Source: Thermopolyspora sp044507605
Lineage (GTDB): Bacteria; Actinomycetota; Actinomycetes; Streptosporangiales; Streptosporangiaceae
Assembly (NCBI GenBank): GCA_044507605.1
Contig: JBIQJI010000009.1
Coordinates: forward strand, 66,516-130,515
DNA length: 64,000 bases
Direction of reading: 5' to 3'
The notes beneath the pieces are model-generated. The model was given only the letters and a program-made list of their open reading frames with translations. It ran no database searches and had not been told where the DNA came from. Positions 26,761 through 37,489 of the stretch are shown here, in pieces (positions within the stretch are counted from its first letter, which is position 1; the number at the start of each line of letters is the position of its first letter). A program made the position numbers and the translations under genes.

Positions 26761-27444
26761 ATGCGGCGCCTGGTAGCCCTTGCCGCCGTGGCGGCCCTGG
26801 CCGTGCCGCCGACCTGCGGCTGTTCGCCCGGCGCGCGGCAGGGCTTCACGCCGCCGGACGGCCCTGTGGCGACCGGCACCGGGGCCCCGCCCTCGGGCAC
26901 GGAGGCGGCGGCCGCGCGGCCCGGCGGCGCGGCGGAGCGCGGCGTGCAGACGTTCGGCGTGGGGCCGGCGATGCGGGTCGTGGTCGAGTGGCCGCCGGGC
27001 CTGGAGGCGGAGCGCAGGGCGATGCTCCGGGCCTTCGTCGACACGTACGTCGCGGGGTGGAAGGCCGTCGTCACGCGCGGCACGGACCTTTCGTACCAGC
27101 GGAGCGTGCAGGACGGCGGGGTGTTCGAGGCCGGGGCGTGGGTGCGCGGCTTCCTGGACGACCGGCTCTCGGCCACGGGCGTGGCGAAGGTGTACGGGCT
27201 GCGGGTGACCTCGGTGACCGGCCGCGGGGCCGAGGTGCACGCCTGTGTGGACCAGTCGGGCGTACGGGTCACCCATGCCGCCACCGGGCGGGTCGCGGCG
27301 GAACAGCCGGCGTGGACCAGGGGACGCACCTCCGTCTGGCTGCAGATCGCCGGGGTGGGGCAGGGCGATGACGGCGCGTGGCGGGTCAAGGTCTTCCGGC
27401 ACGTGGACTACCCGAGCCCGGCCGCGAAGGTGTGCGTGCGATGA
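26761..27444 (+). CDS. Exported protein of unknown function, possible lipoprotein
   Basis: 227 residues. The N terminus is a signal peptide (MRRLVALAAVAALAVPPTCGCS); the Cys residues after Gly could serve as a lipobox, but the -3 position is not typical. The mature part has a conserved-looking core: VVVEWPPGLEAERRAM, FVDTYVAGWKAVV, and a C-terminal segment ending in VKVFRHVDYPS. No enzyme motif was recognised. It follows the BTAD gene by about 130 bp and overlaps the next exported protein by ATGA, so it probably belongs to the pilus locus as an envelope accessory. Confidence 0.7.
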   Translation: MRRLVALAAVAALAVPPTCGCSPGARQGFTPPDGPVATGTGAPPSGTEAAAARPGGAAERGVQTFGVGPAMRVVVEWPPGLEAERRAMLRAFVDTYVAGWKAVVTRGTDLSYQRSVQDGGVFEAGAWVRGFLDDRLSATGVAKVYGLRVTSVTGRGAEVHACVDQSGVRVTHAATGRVAAEQPAWTRGRTSVWLQIAGVGQGDDGAWRVKVFRHVDYPSPAAKVCVR

Positions 27445-28388
27445 CGAGGGTCGCGCTGCTCGCCGCCCCGGCGCTGGCCCTGGTCGTCGCCGCCGGGAAT
27501 CCCTCCCCGGGCGGGTACGGCCCGGCGGGTTCGGTGTTTCGGGACGGCCGCACCGTGGGCGTCAGGCTGCAGAACTCGTCGGTGGTGCTCAAAGGCGACG
27601 TGCACGGAAAGCCAGGCGGTTATCGGATCAAGCGCCCCTGCTGGTACGAGCCGGACAAGAACGCCGAGGACATGCTTAAGGCCCAGGAAGCGCTCAGACC
27701 GTACTGGTTTCACTTCACGCCGGGGGCCACCGAGGAGCGGTTCCAGAAGTTCCTCGACCAGTTCAGGGACAAGGTCGGGCAGGACGGCCGCTGGTGGAGC
27801 CCCGCGTACAACGCCGACGATCCCGATGGTCTCAGCTGCTGGCTCGGCCTGCGGTTCCTGATCTGGGTGCCGGGCCGGGGCACGCCGCCGGGCGGCATCA
27901 CCCGTGAGGAGCTGCTGCAGATCGCCCGCGCCGCCCTGACCGTGCCCGAGCCGAAGATCAAACTGAGTCCGGCCGGCAAGAGCTACGTCAACCTGCCCAC
28001 GTTCGTGGCGCTGTCTCCCACGGGCCGGACCACCAGGTCGGTGACGGCGGAGCTGCCCGGCGTGATGAGCGCGACGGTGACGGCCAAGCTGGCCGAAATC
28101 CGCGTCGACGCCGGGACGACCGGCGACCGGGCCGAGGTCAGGCAGCGCTGCGGCACCTCCGGGCAGGCGTACGTGCAGGGCGCGGCGTTCACCTGCGGCG
28201 TGCGCTACCTGCGGGCGTCGGACGATCAGCCGGGCGGGGCGTACACCCTGACCGTGACCACGGTCTGGCCGGTGACCATCGACGCGGGCCGGGCCGTGGC
28301 GCCGTCGGGCTTCGAGCCGGTGCGCGCGTCGGTCACCAGGCGCGTGCCGGTGGGCGAGGTGCAGAGCACGGTGCGCAGGGCCGGGTGA
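27441..28388 (+). CDS. Exported protein of unknown function
   Basis: 315 residues with a short signal peptide (MTRVALLAAPALALVVAAG). The mature protein has an aromatic, Cys-containing first half (IKRPCWYEP, RWWSPAYNADDPDGLSCWLG) and a beta-rich second half with two more Cys (RQRCGTSG, FTCGVRYL) and a repeated Thr/Val pattern (YTLTVTTVWPVTI). The four Cys would allow two disulfides outside the cell. No family was recognised. It is translationally coupled to the preceding gene and is the last plus-strand gene of the pilus locus. Confidence 0.7.
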   Translation: MTRVALLAAPALALVVAAGNPSPGGYGPAGSVFRDGRTVGVRLQNSSVVLKGDVHGKPGGYRIKRPCWYEPDKNAEDMLKAQEALRPYWFHFTPGATEERFQKFLDQFRDKVGQDGRWWSPAYNADDPDGLSCWLGLRFLIWVPGRGTPPGGITREELLQIARAALTVPEPKIKLSPAGKSYVNLPTFVALSPTGRTTRSVTAELPGVMSATVTAKLAEIRVDAGTTGDRAEVRQRCGTSGQAYVQGAAFTCGVRYLRASDDQPGGAYTLTVTTVWPVTIDAGRAVAPSGFEPVRASVTRRVPVGEVQSTVRRAG

Positions 28389-28444
28389 CGGGACGGCGCC
28401 GGCTGCGCCGTCGTCCGCCCGGCGGCTCCCACCGCCGGTTACGG

Positions 28445-28969
28445 CTATCGGCGCTCGTGGCGCAGCAGCCAGGCCTTGACCTCGGGGCCGTAGTAGTAGT
28501 TGCCCACGCCGCCGCCCGCCGGGACGACCCGATGGCAGGGCACGAAGGGCGCCACCAGGTTGCCCGAGCAGGCGCCCGCCGCCGCGCGGGCGCCGCTGCG
28601 GGACAGCCCGGCCCGTTCGGCCAGGTCGGCGTAGGTGACGGTCTCGCCTGGCGGCACGGCGCGCAGGGCGGCGTGCAGACGGCGCCGGGTGGCGCTGCCC
28701 GGCTGGTCCACCGGGACGGCGTCCAGGGCGCCCAGGTCGCCGTCGAAGTAGTCGCGCGCGGCACGGGCCGGCTTGCCCACGTCGTCGGTGCGCCGCAGCG
28801 GCAGGGCGCGCAGGGTGGGCGCCAGGCGGGCGTGCAGCTCGCCCGGGTCGCCGGTGAACCCGGCCGCGACCAGCGTGTCGCCGTGCACGAGCAGGGCCAG
28901 CGGGCCGGCCGGGGTGGACAGGACCTGGGCGCGGATCTCGGCGTCCGGTCCGGTGCGGGTCTCGGTCAT
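28445..28969 (-). CDS. ogt: Methylated-DNA-protein-cysteine methyltransferase
   Basis: 174 residues. It repairs O6-alkylguanine by suicidal transfer of the alkyl group to a Cys. The active site is PCHRV (Cys near 144), preceded by the Asn-containing hinge GNLVAPF, with the recognition-helix region YADLAERAG. Length and layout are those of single-domain Ogt/AGT. The ATG overlaps the stop of the Ada-AlkA gene (ATGA), so both are made from one message and act in the same repair response. Confidence 0.95.
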   Translation of the reverse strand: MTETRTGPDAEIRAQVLSTPAGPLALLVHGDTLVAAGFTGDPGELHARLAPTLRALPLRRTDDVGKPARAARDYFDGDLGALDAVPVDQPGSATRRRLHAALRAVPPGETVTYADLAERAGLSRSGARAAAGACSGNLVAPFVPCHRVVPAGGGVGNYYYGPEVKAWLLRHERR

Positions 28970-30576
28970 GCGGAGCTCCAAAGGTGTAGTGCGGCGTAGG
29001 CGCGCCAGGGGCGCCACCGCTCGATGTCGTCTTCTCCGATCGCCAGCGCGGCCATGGCGCGGCGCAGCCCGAGGTCGCCCGACGGCCAGGCGTCGGGGTC
29101 GTGCAGGGCGCGCATGGCGATGTAGCTCGCGGTCCACGGCCCGATCCCGGGCACGTCGAGCAGCGCGGCCACCGCCTCGGCGGGGTCCTGGCCGCCGTCG
29201 AGGTCGATCTCGCCGCCGGCGACGCGTTCGGCGAGGGCCTGCAGCGTGGCGGTACGGCGGCCGGTGAGCCCGAGACCGGTCAGGTCGGCCTCGGCGAGCC
29301 GCTCCGGTGTCGGGAACAGCCGGGCCGGCCCCGAGCCGCCTGCGGGCGAGCCGGGCGAGGCCACGGTGCCTTCGCCCCCGCCGGTCGCCTCCCGCACAGG
29401 CTCGCCCGCCCGGGCGGCGATCCGGCCGAGCAGGGTGCGGGCCCCGGCGACCGAGACCTGCTGGCCCACGACCGCGCGCACGGCGAGTTCGAAGCCGTCG
29501 AACGTGCCGGGGACGCGCAGGCCCGGCCGCTTGGCGACCAGCGGCGCGAGGGGGGTGGCGCCGAGTGCCGCACTGATCGCGTCGGGTTCGGCGTCGAGGT
29601 CGAACAGGCGGCGGCAGCGGGCCACGATGCGGGCGAGCCGCCGCGTGTCGGTCACCGCGACCGACAGCCTGATGTGGTCCGCCTCCGGGGTGAGCGTGAT
29701 CGTCCCGCCGGGAACGGTGCGCGTGTAGGCCGAAACGTCGACCTGTTCCACGCCCGGTATCGCCCGCGCCGCCAGGAACTCCAGCAGCCCCGCGGCGTCG
29801 TACGGCGGCCGGTAGTGCAGCCGGAGCGTGAGCGTCGCCGGTGAAGTCGCCGCTCCGCCCGCCTCGCCGCCGGTCCCGGCCGGTGGGGTGCCGGACGGCG
29901 GGTCCGTCCCGCGGGTGCCGTTCGCGGCGCGGGCGGAGCCGGCGAGACCACGGGACCCGCCGGGGAAGCCCGGAGGCTGGACGCTGCGTCGCAGGTCGCC
30001 CGGCGCGAAGCCGTAGGCGTCCTTCATCGTCGCGTTGAACTGGCGCAGGCTGCCGAAACCGGCCGCGAACGCCACGTCGCCGATCGGCAGGGACGTCTCG
30101 GTGAGCAGCTGCTTGGCGAGCAGCAGCCGCCTCGTGCGGGCGACGGGCAGCGGCCCGGCGCCCAGTTCGGCCACGAAGAGCCGGTGCAGGTGGCGCTCGG
30201 TGATGTGCAGCCGCCGGGCCAGCCCGGCGACGCCGTACTCGTCGACGGCGCCTTCGTCGATGAGCCGCAGCGCCCGGCCGACGAGGTCGGCGCGCACGTC
30301 CCAGCCGGGATCGCCTGGACTGAGCTCGGGACGGCAGCGGCGGCAGGGCCGGAAGCCGGCCGCCTCCGCGGCGGCGGCATGGCGAAAGAATCGGACGTTT
30401 TTCCGCTGAGGTGTGCGAGCGGGACAGATGGGCCGGCAGTAGATGCCGGTGGAGGTGACGGCCGTGAACAGCCGCCCGTCGAAACGGGCGTCCTTGGCGG
30501 CTATCGCCCGGTAGCACGCGTCGAAGTCGAGCGGTGGAGCTCCCGCCGTCCGGCCGGGGCTGGATCTGATCGTCAC
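28966..30576 (-). CDS. alkA: Ada-type regulator / 3-methyladenine glycosylase fusion (AdaA-AlkA)
   Basis: 536 residues in three parts. Residues 16-85 are the Ada zinc domain with Cys47, Cys51, Cys78 and Cys81; Cys47 should accept methyl groups from phosphotriesters. Residues 90-190 are an AraC-type double helix-turn-helix (GVAGLARRLHITERHLHRLF). From about 230 there is an AlkA glycosylase: an N-terminal beta domain and HhH-GPD with LLDVPGIGPWTASY and a catalytic Asp near 499 (SGDLGLRRAM). It should sense alkylation damage, activate its own operon and remove N3-alkyl purines. The GTG start has no ribosome site; a TAGTGT hexamer 7 nt upstream suggests a leaderless message. Confidence 0.93.
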   Translation of the reverse strand: MTIRSSPGRTAGAPPLDFDACYRAIAAKDARFDGRLFTAVTSTGIYCRPICPARTPQRKNVRFFRHAAAAEAAGFRPCRRCRPELSPGDPGWDVRADLVGRALRLIDEGAVDEYGVAGLARRLHITERHLHRLFVAELGAGPLPVARTRRLLLAKQLLTETSLPIGDVAFAAGFGSLRQFNATMKDAYGFAPGDLRRSVQPPGFPGGSRGLAGSARAANGTRGTDPPSGTPPAGTGGEAGGAATSPATLTLRLHYRPPYDAAGLLEFLAARAIPGVEQVDVSAYTRTVPGGTITLTPEADHIRLSVAVTDTRRLARIVARCRRLFDLDAEPDAISAALGATPLAPLVAKRPGLRVPGTFDGFELAVRAVVGQQVSVAGARTLLGRIAARAGEPVREATGGGEGTVASPGSPAGGSGPARLFPTPERLAEADLTGLGLTGRRTATLQALAERVAGGEIDLDGGQDPAEAVAALLDVPGIGPWTASYIAMRALHDPDAWPSGDLGLRRAMAALAIGEDDIERWRPWRAYAALHLWSSA

Positions 30577-30583
30577 ACCATCG

Positions 30584-30589
30584 ACACTA
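30584..30589 (-). promoter_or_regulatory. -10 hexamer of Ada-AlkA gene (leaderless)
   Basis: Minus-strand TAGTGT ends 7 nt before the GTG start, putting transcription start at or next to the first codon. It matches TANNNT. Confidence 0.5.
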
Positions 30590-30659
30590 ACCCCAGCTCA
30601 GCCGCCGGCACTCGCGGGAATCGGACCTGTGCGTGGCACGCCCGGCGGGCGGCCCGGGC

Positions 30660-31616
30660 TCACTTGGACGACACGCCCACACCCAGGTCGAACTCGCGGT
30701 AGACCCGCGCCCAGAACCCGTCGCGCAGCCACACGCGGGCCTCGGGGTAGGGGCGCAGGGAGTGGCCGAGCTCCTTCTCGGCCTCGATGAGCAGCTCGGT
30801 GTCGATGACGGTCGGCAGGATCGGGCCGGGCAGCAGGTCGCGGATGTTGTCGCGGCCGCGGGTGAGGATCCACTTCTGGGCGACGTGCTCGCCGACCTCC
30901 TCCACCCTGGCGCGGTGCGGGCCGAGCTTGGTGACCTGGCCGACGGACGCCTTGGCGGGCGGCTTGACGGCGGGCGGCTGGCGGCCGGCGAAGACGGTGG
31001 CGGGGGACGGCGCGGCGGAGGGGGGCACGGCCGGGGCGACGGGCTGCGGGGCACGGCTGAAATAGTTGCGCAGGAAGTCGGCGGTGAGGATCTCCACCGT
31101 GTCGGACTCCCAGACGAGACGCTCGGCCTGGTTGGTGCCGAACGGAGGCTCGACGCCCCAGAGATGCACCCGTACGCCGAACGCCTGGGCGGCCTCCACC
31201 GCGGGCACCATGTCCTCGTCACCGGCGATCAGCACGGTGTCGGTGACGGCATGGTGGCGCGCCAGCGCCTCCAGGTCGCTACGTATCTGCGCGTCGACGC
31301 CCTTCTGCTGGCCGCGTGCGTTGAGGTTGCCCAGCCGTACCTTGACCCAAGGGAGCTGTGCGATGACGCGCTGATCGACGGTCGGCACCCGGTCGCGGGC
31401 CGCGTCGTACCAGTAGACGCGCAGCAACTCGCCCGGGATGGTCTCCATGGCGTGCTTCTTCAGGGCCTGAATGAGCTCGTCTGCCGAGACTCGATACTCC
31501 TTGCGCTCTTTGGCCCCGAGAAGGACCTCGCCGGCGGCGGCATACAAGTAGCCCACGTCGACCAGCACGGCGTATTTCGCAGCTCCGGAATGTGCCATGA
31601 GGTCCGGGATGGCCAT
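30660..31616 (-). CDS. NYN-domain (PIN-like) putative ribonuclease
   Basis: 318 residues. The N-terminal ~180 residues form a NYN/LabA-type PIN-like fold: acidic residues in YAVLVDVGYLYAAAG, GVDAQIRSDL and TVLIAGDEDMVPAVEAAQAFG would bind metal. A basic, Pro/Ala-rich linker follows, and a C-terminal segment of about 90 residues containing HVAQKWILTRGRDNIRDLLPG and WARVYREFDL, which may be a partner- or nucleic-acid-binding extension. The start has a good GGAGG site at 31616. It lies 83 bp upstream of the Ada-AlkA gene in the same direction, so read-through is possible. Its RNA target is unknown. Confidence 0.8.
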   Translation of the reverse strand: MAIPDLMAHSGAAKYAVLVDVGYLYAAAGEVLLGAKERKEYRVSADELIQALKKHAMETIPGELLRVYWYDAARDRVPTVDQRVIAQLPWVKVRLGNLNARGQQKGVDAQIRSDLEALARHHAVTDTVLIAGDEDMVPAVEAAQAFGVRVHLWGVEPPFGTNQAERLVWESDTVEILTADFLRNYFSRAPQPVAPAVPPSAAPSPATVFAGRQPPAVKPPAKASVGQVTKLGPHRARVEEVGEHVAQKWILTRGRDNIRDLLPGPILPTVIDTELLIEAEKELGHSLRPYPEARVWLRDGFWARVYREFDLGVGVSSK

Positions 31617-31655
31617 GATGTCCTCCAGGCCTCGTCTCCACTTGATGATCGGCTG

Positions 31656-31661
31656 ACTATA
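31656..31661 (-). promoter_or_regulatory. Candidate -10 of the NYN gene
   Basis: Minus-strand TATAGT lies about 40 nt upstream of the start codon in an AT-rich stretch. A TTGGGA lies about 19 bp further upstream, overlapping the TAGTCC inverted repeat. Confidence 0.4.
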
Positions 31662-31677
31662 TTCCCCCTTTTCTAGA

Positions 31678-31697
31678 TAGTCCCAACTCTTGGACTA
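31678..31697. promoter_or_regulatory. Inverted repeat TAGTCC-N8-GGACTA
   Basis: 6-bp perfect arms with an 8-nt spacer lie in the accE/NYN gap, overlapping the expected -35 region of the NYN promoter. It could be an operator or a small hairpin behind the accE stop. Confidence 0.35.
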
Positions 31698-31719
31698 CTT
31701 GACACCCACTTCTGAAGAT

Positions 31720-31989
31720 CTAATGGGGGAGGGCGCTCGCTCTCCATGCTCCCGCACCAGGGGGCGGTGGCGTGCGAAGACGAGGCTTTCTCCAGTTATC
31801 TCGCTTCCGTGGGGGTTTGGGGGCGGCGGGCGCGGCGGAGCGCAGCGCGACCAGCAACGCGGCGATCTCTTCGGGCGTGGCGTCTCCCCGGACGACGCGC
31901 AGATACGGCACCCGCACCTCCGGCTCCGGGCCGGTCTCGGTGCCGGGCGCTGGGCCGGACGGCGGGCCGGGCGGCGTGTGAGACGGCAT
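31720..31989 (-). CDS. accE: Acyl-CoA carboxylase epsilon subunit
   Basis: 89 residues. The N-terminal part is Pro-rich, then comes the family core VPYLRVVRGDATPEEIAALLVAL and a C-terminal Trp/Pro motif (DNWRKPRLRTPPPPGAGAWRAS). Epsilon subunits stabilise and activate actinobacterial acyl-CoA carboxylase complexes by bridging alpha and beta chains. It starts 27 bp downstream of the beta-subunit gene, in one operon, as is typical. Confidence 0.92.
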   Translation of the reverse strand: MPSHTPPGPPSGPAPGTETGPEPEVRVPYLRVVRGDATPEEIAALLVALRSAAPAAPKPPRKRDNWRKPRLRTPPPPGAGAWRASALPH

Positions 31990-32016
31990 GTGCGGCGCTC
32001 CTCCTTCGGACCCCCG

Positions 32017-33636
32017 TCAGAGGGGGATGTTGCCGTGCTTCTTGGGCGGCAGAGTGCGCCTCTTGTTGCGCAGCCCGCGCAGCGCCAGCGCCACCTGCCT
32101 GCGGGTCTCGGACGGCAGGATGACCGCGTCGACGTAGCCGCGCTCGGCCGAGAGGTAGGGGTTGGCCAGCGTGTCCTCGTACTCGGTGACCAGCCGCGCC
32201 CGCTCGGCGTCGGGATCGTCGGCGGCGGCCAGCGCGCGCCGGTGCAGGATGTTGACCGCGCCCTGCGCGCCCATGACCGCGATCTGCGCGGTCGGCCAGG
32301 CCAGGTTGATGTCGGCGCCGAGATGCTTGGAGCCCATGACGTCGTAGGCCCCGCCGTAGGCCTTGCGGGTGATCACGGTGACCAGCGGCACGGTGGCCTC
32401 GGCGTAGGCGTACAGCAGCTTGGCGCCGCGGCGGATGATGCCGTTCCACTCCTGGTCGGTGCCGGGCAGGAAGCCCGGGACGTCGACGAACGTCAGCACG
32501 GGCACATTGAACGCGTCACAGGTGCGCACGAACCGGGCGGCCTTCTCCGACGCCCCGATGTCGAGCGTGCCGGCGAGGCTCATCGGCTGGTTGGCGACGA
32601 CGCCGACCGGGCGGCCCTCGACCCGGCCGAAGCCGACCACGATGTTGGGGGCGAAGCCGGCGTGGATCTCCAGGAACTCGCCGTCGTCGAGCACGTGCTC
32701 GATCGCCTCGCGCATGTCGTAGGGCTGGTTGGGGGAGTCGGGGATCAGCGTGTCGAGCTCGCGGTCGGCGTCGGTGATCTCCAGGTCGGCCGGCGAGTCG
32801 TACTCGGGCGCGTCGTCGAGGTTGTTGCTGGGCAGGTACGACAGCAGCGCGCGGGCGAACTCGAGGCAGTCGTGCTCGTCGGCCGCCTCGTAGTGCGCCA
32901 CGCCCGACTTGGAGCCGTGGGCGTGGGCGCCGCCGAGCTCCTCGAACGTGACCTCCTCGCCGGTCACCGTCTTGATCACGTCGGGCCCGGTGATGAACAT
33001 GTGCGACTTTTCCCGAACCATCAGCACGAAGTCGGTCAAAGCCGGTGAGTAGACGGCGCCTCCGGCACACGGCCCCATGATGAGCGAGATCTGCGGGATC
33101 ACGCCCGAGGCGTGCACGTTGCGCTTGAAGATCTCGGCGAACAGGCCGAGCGCCACCACGCCCTCCTGGATGCGGGCCCCGCCGCCGTCGTTGATGCCGA
33201 TCACCGGGCACCCGACCTTCAGCGCGTAGTCCATCACCTTGACGATCTTCTCGCCGTACACCTCGCCCAGCGACCCGCCGAAGACCGTGAAATCCTGGCT
33301 GAACACCGCGACCGGCCGCCCGTCGACCGTGCCGTGCCCGGTGACCACGCCGTCGCCGTACGGCCGGTTGCGCTCGATGCCGAAGGCGTGCGAACGGTGC
33401 CGCGCGAACTCGTCGAACTCCACGAACGACCCCGGATCGAGCAGCGCGTCGAGCCGCTCGCGCGCCGTCATCTTGCCCTTGGCGTGCTGCTTGTCGACCG
33501 CGCGCGCCGAGCCCGCGTGGGCGGCCTCGTGGCGGCGGCGCCGCAGGTCTTCGAGCTTGCCGGCGGTGGTGTGGATGTCGATGCCGTCCGCGGCACCCGT
33601 GGACGGGCCGCCGGCGGCCGAGGGCTCAGCGCTCAT
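32017..33636 (-). CDS. accB: Acyl-CoA carboxylase beta subunit (carboxyltransferase)
   Basis: 539 residues. It transfers the carboxyl group from carboxybiotin to acetyl- or propionyl-CoA. It has two crotonase-like halves; oxyanion-hole glycines are seen in INDGGGARIQEG, PCAGGAVYSPAL and RKAYGGAYDVMGSK. The N terminus (GKLEDLRRRRHEAAHAG... KGKMTARERL) is standard for the AccB/PccB group, and length matches. The Asp that selects acetyl versus propionyl substrates in this family cannot be assigned safely without an alignment. Downstream is accE; the alpha chain is at 1050-2804 and biotin ligase at 36557-37396. Confidence 0.94.
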   Translation of the reverse strand: MSAEPSAAGGPSTGAADGIDIHTTAGKLEDLRRRRHEAAHAGSARAVDKQHAKGKMTARERLDALLDPGSFVEFDEFARHRSHAFGIERNRPYGDGVVTGHGTVDGRPVAVFSQDFTVFGGSLGEVYGEKIVKVMDYALKVGCPVIGINDGGGARIQEGVVALGLFAEIFKRNVHASGVIPQISLIMGPCAGGAVYSPALTDFVLMVREKSHMFITGPDVIKTVTGEEVTFEELGGAHAHGSKSGVAHYEAADEHDCLEFARALLSYLPSNNLDDAPEYDSPADLEITDADRELDTLIPDSPNQPYDMREAIEHVLDDGEFLEIHAGFAPNIVVGFGRVEGRPVGVVANQPMSLAGTLDIGASEKAARFVRTCDAFNVPVLTFVDVPGFLPGTDQEWNGIIRRGAKLLYAYAEATVPLVTVITRKAYGGAYDVMGSKHLGADINLAWPTAQIAVMGAQGAVNILHRRALAAADDPDAERARLVTEYEDTLANPYLSAERGYVDAVILPSETRRQVALALRGLRNKRRTLPPKKHGNIPL

Positions 33637-33834
33637 GCCCCACAGGGTAATCACGTCCTGTCGTTCCGTTCGGGCCGGGGCCGCGTCTGTGGACGACCGC
33701 CCGGCCGGCGCGGGACGTGGGGGAACCTCCGGCCGGGAGGGCCGCCCCCGGAACCGCGCGACCCCCGTGACCTGGGACGGGCAGTGGTCTAGTCCAATTA
33801 CTGAGATGGTCTCTGGCCTGCGACGCGAAGTCGC

Positions 33835-33840
33835 TAGTCT
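33835..33840 (+). promoter_or_regulatory. -10 hexamer of ppc (leaderless)
   Basis: TAGTCT with 7 nt to the ATG at 33848, and no ribosome-binding site in between. It supports that start over the in-frame ATG at 33806. Confidence 0.45.
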
Positions 33841-33847
33841 TCGAAGC

Positions 33848-36475
<2,628 letters not shown>

Positions 36476-36543
36476 TCCGCGCGGCCGCGCTTCCTGACCC
36501 GGCCGTTTCCCGGGGTCTGGCACGGGTGCGGCACGCGAGGGGG

Positions 36544-36549
36544 CAGGAT
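36544..36549 (+). promoter_or_regulatory. -10 hexamer of birA (leaderless)
   Basis: CAGGAT followed by 7 nt and the ATG at 36557. The first position deviates from TANNNT. There is no ribosome site. Confidence 0.35.
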
Positions 36550-36556
36550 TGACGTC

Positions 36557-37396
36557 ATGTCCGAGTCTCCGTTCACCGATCTCGACCGGCCGCCGCTGTC
36601 GCAGCGGGCCTTGACGCGGGCCCTGGTCCGGCCGGGCGGCCTCTGGTCGTCGGTGACCGTCGCCGCACGCACCGGGTCGACCAACGCCGACCTGGTGGCC
36701 GCCGCCAGGGACGGCGCGGCCGAAGGAGACGTGCTGATCGCCGAGTTGCAGGAGCAGGGCAGGGGACGGCTGGGGCGGTCGTGGACCGCCCCCGCGCGGT
36801 CGAGCCTGACGTTCTCGATGCTGCTCCGCCCCGATGTGCCGCCCGCGCGGCTCGGGTGGCTGTCGCTGCTCACCGGGGTCGCGGCGGCCTCCGCCGTGCG
36901 GCGGGTCGCCGAGGTCGACGTGCGGCTGAAGTGGCCCAACGACCTGCTGATCGGGGAGCGCAAGCTCGCCGGGGTGCTGGCGGAGCAGGTGTCCGGCACC
37001 CCCGGCGCGGTGATCGTCGGGATGGGGCTCAACGTGAGCGTGCGCGAGGCCGAGCTGCCGGTGCCGACGGCCACCTCGCTGGCCGTCGAGGGCGCCGTGT
37101 GCGTCGACCGTGATCCGCTGATCCGTGCGGTGCTGCGGGAGGTCGAGTCGCGCTACCGCGACTGGACGGCCGCGCGGGGCGACGCCGACGCCTGCGGGCT
37201 GCGGCGGTCCTACCTGGCGATGAGCGCGACGGTGGGGCGCGAGGTGCGGGTCGAGCTGCCCGGCGGGCGGCGGCTGACGGGTACGGCGACCGGCGTCGAC
37301 CAGGACGGGCGGCTGCTGGTCCGCGGCTCGGCGGGCGGCGAGGAGGGCGAGCACGCGCTGAGCGCCGGCGAGGTGGTGCACCTACGGCCGGCCTGA
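36557..37396 (+). CDS. birA: Biotin-[acetyl-CoA carboxylase] ligase
   Basis: 279 residues, the group I form without an N-terminal DNA-binding domain, so it is an enzyme and not a repressor. Motifs: GSTNADL, the adenylate loop GRGRLGRSW, the catalytic KWPNDLLI, and a C-terminal SH3-like domain (VGREVRVELPGG to HALSAGEVVHL). It attaches biotin to the EAMKM lysine of the acyl-CoA carboxylase alpha chain. Placement after accB/ppc and before the PH-domain and cyclase genes resembles the conserved neighbourhood known from Streptomyces. Confidence 0.95.
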   Translation: MSESPFTDLDRPPLSQRALTRALVRPGGLWSSVTVAARTGSTNADLVAAARDGAAEGDVLIAELQEQGRGRLGRSWTAPARSSLTFSMLLRPDVPPARLGWLSLLTGVAAASAVRRVAEVDVRLKWPNDLLIGERKLAGVLAEQVSGTPGAVIVGMGLNVSVREAELPVPTATSLAVEGAVCVDRDPLIRAVLREVESRYRDWTAARGDADACGLRRSYLAMSATVGREVRVELPGGRRLTGTATGVDQDGRLLVRGSAGGEEGEHALSAGEVVHLRPA

Positions 37397-37489
37397 CCGC
37401 GACCTGCCGCGGCGCCGCACGGTCGGCCGGTTTTCCACAGAACCGGGCGGGGGGAGACGCAGAGCGAGCGGGCGTGCCACGATTCCGGC

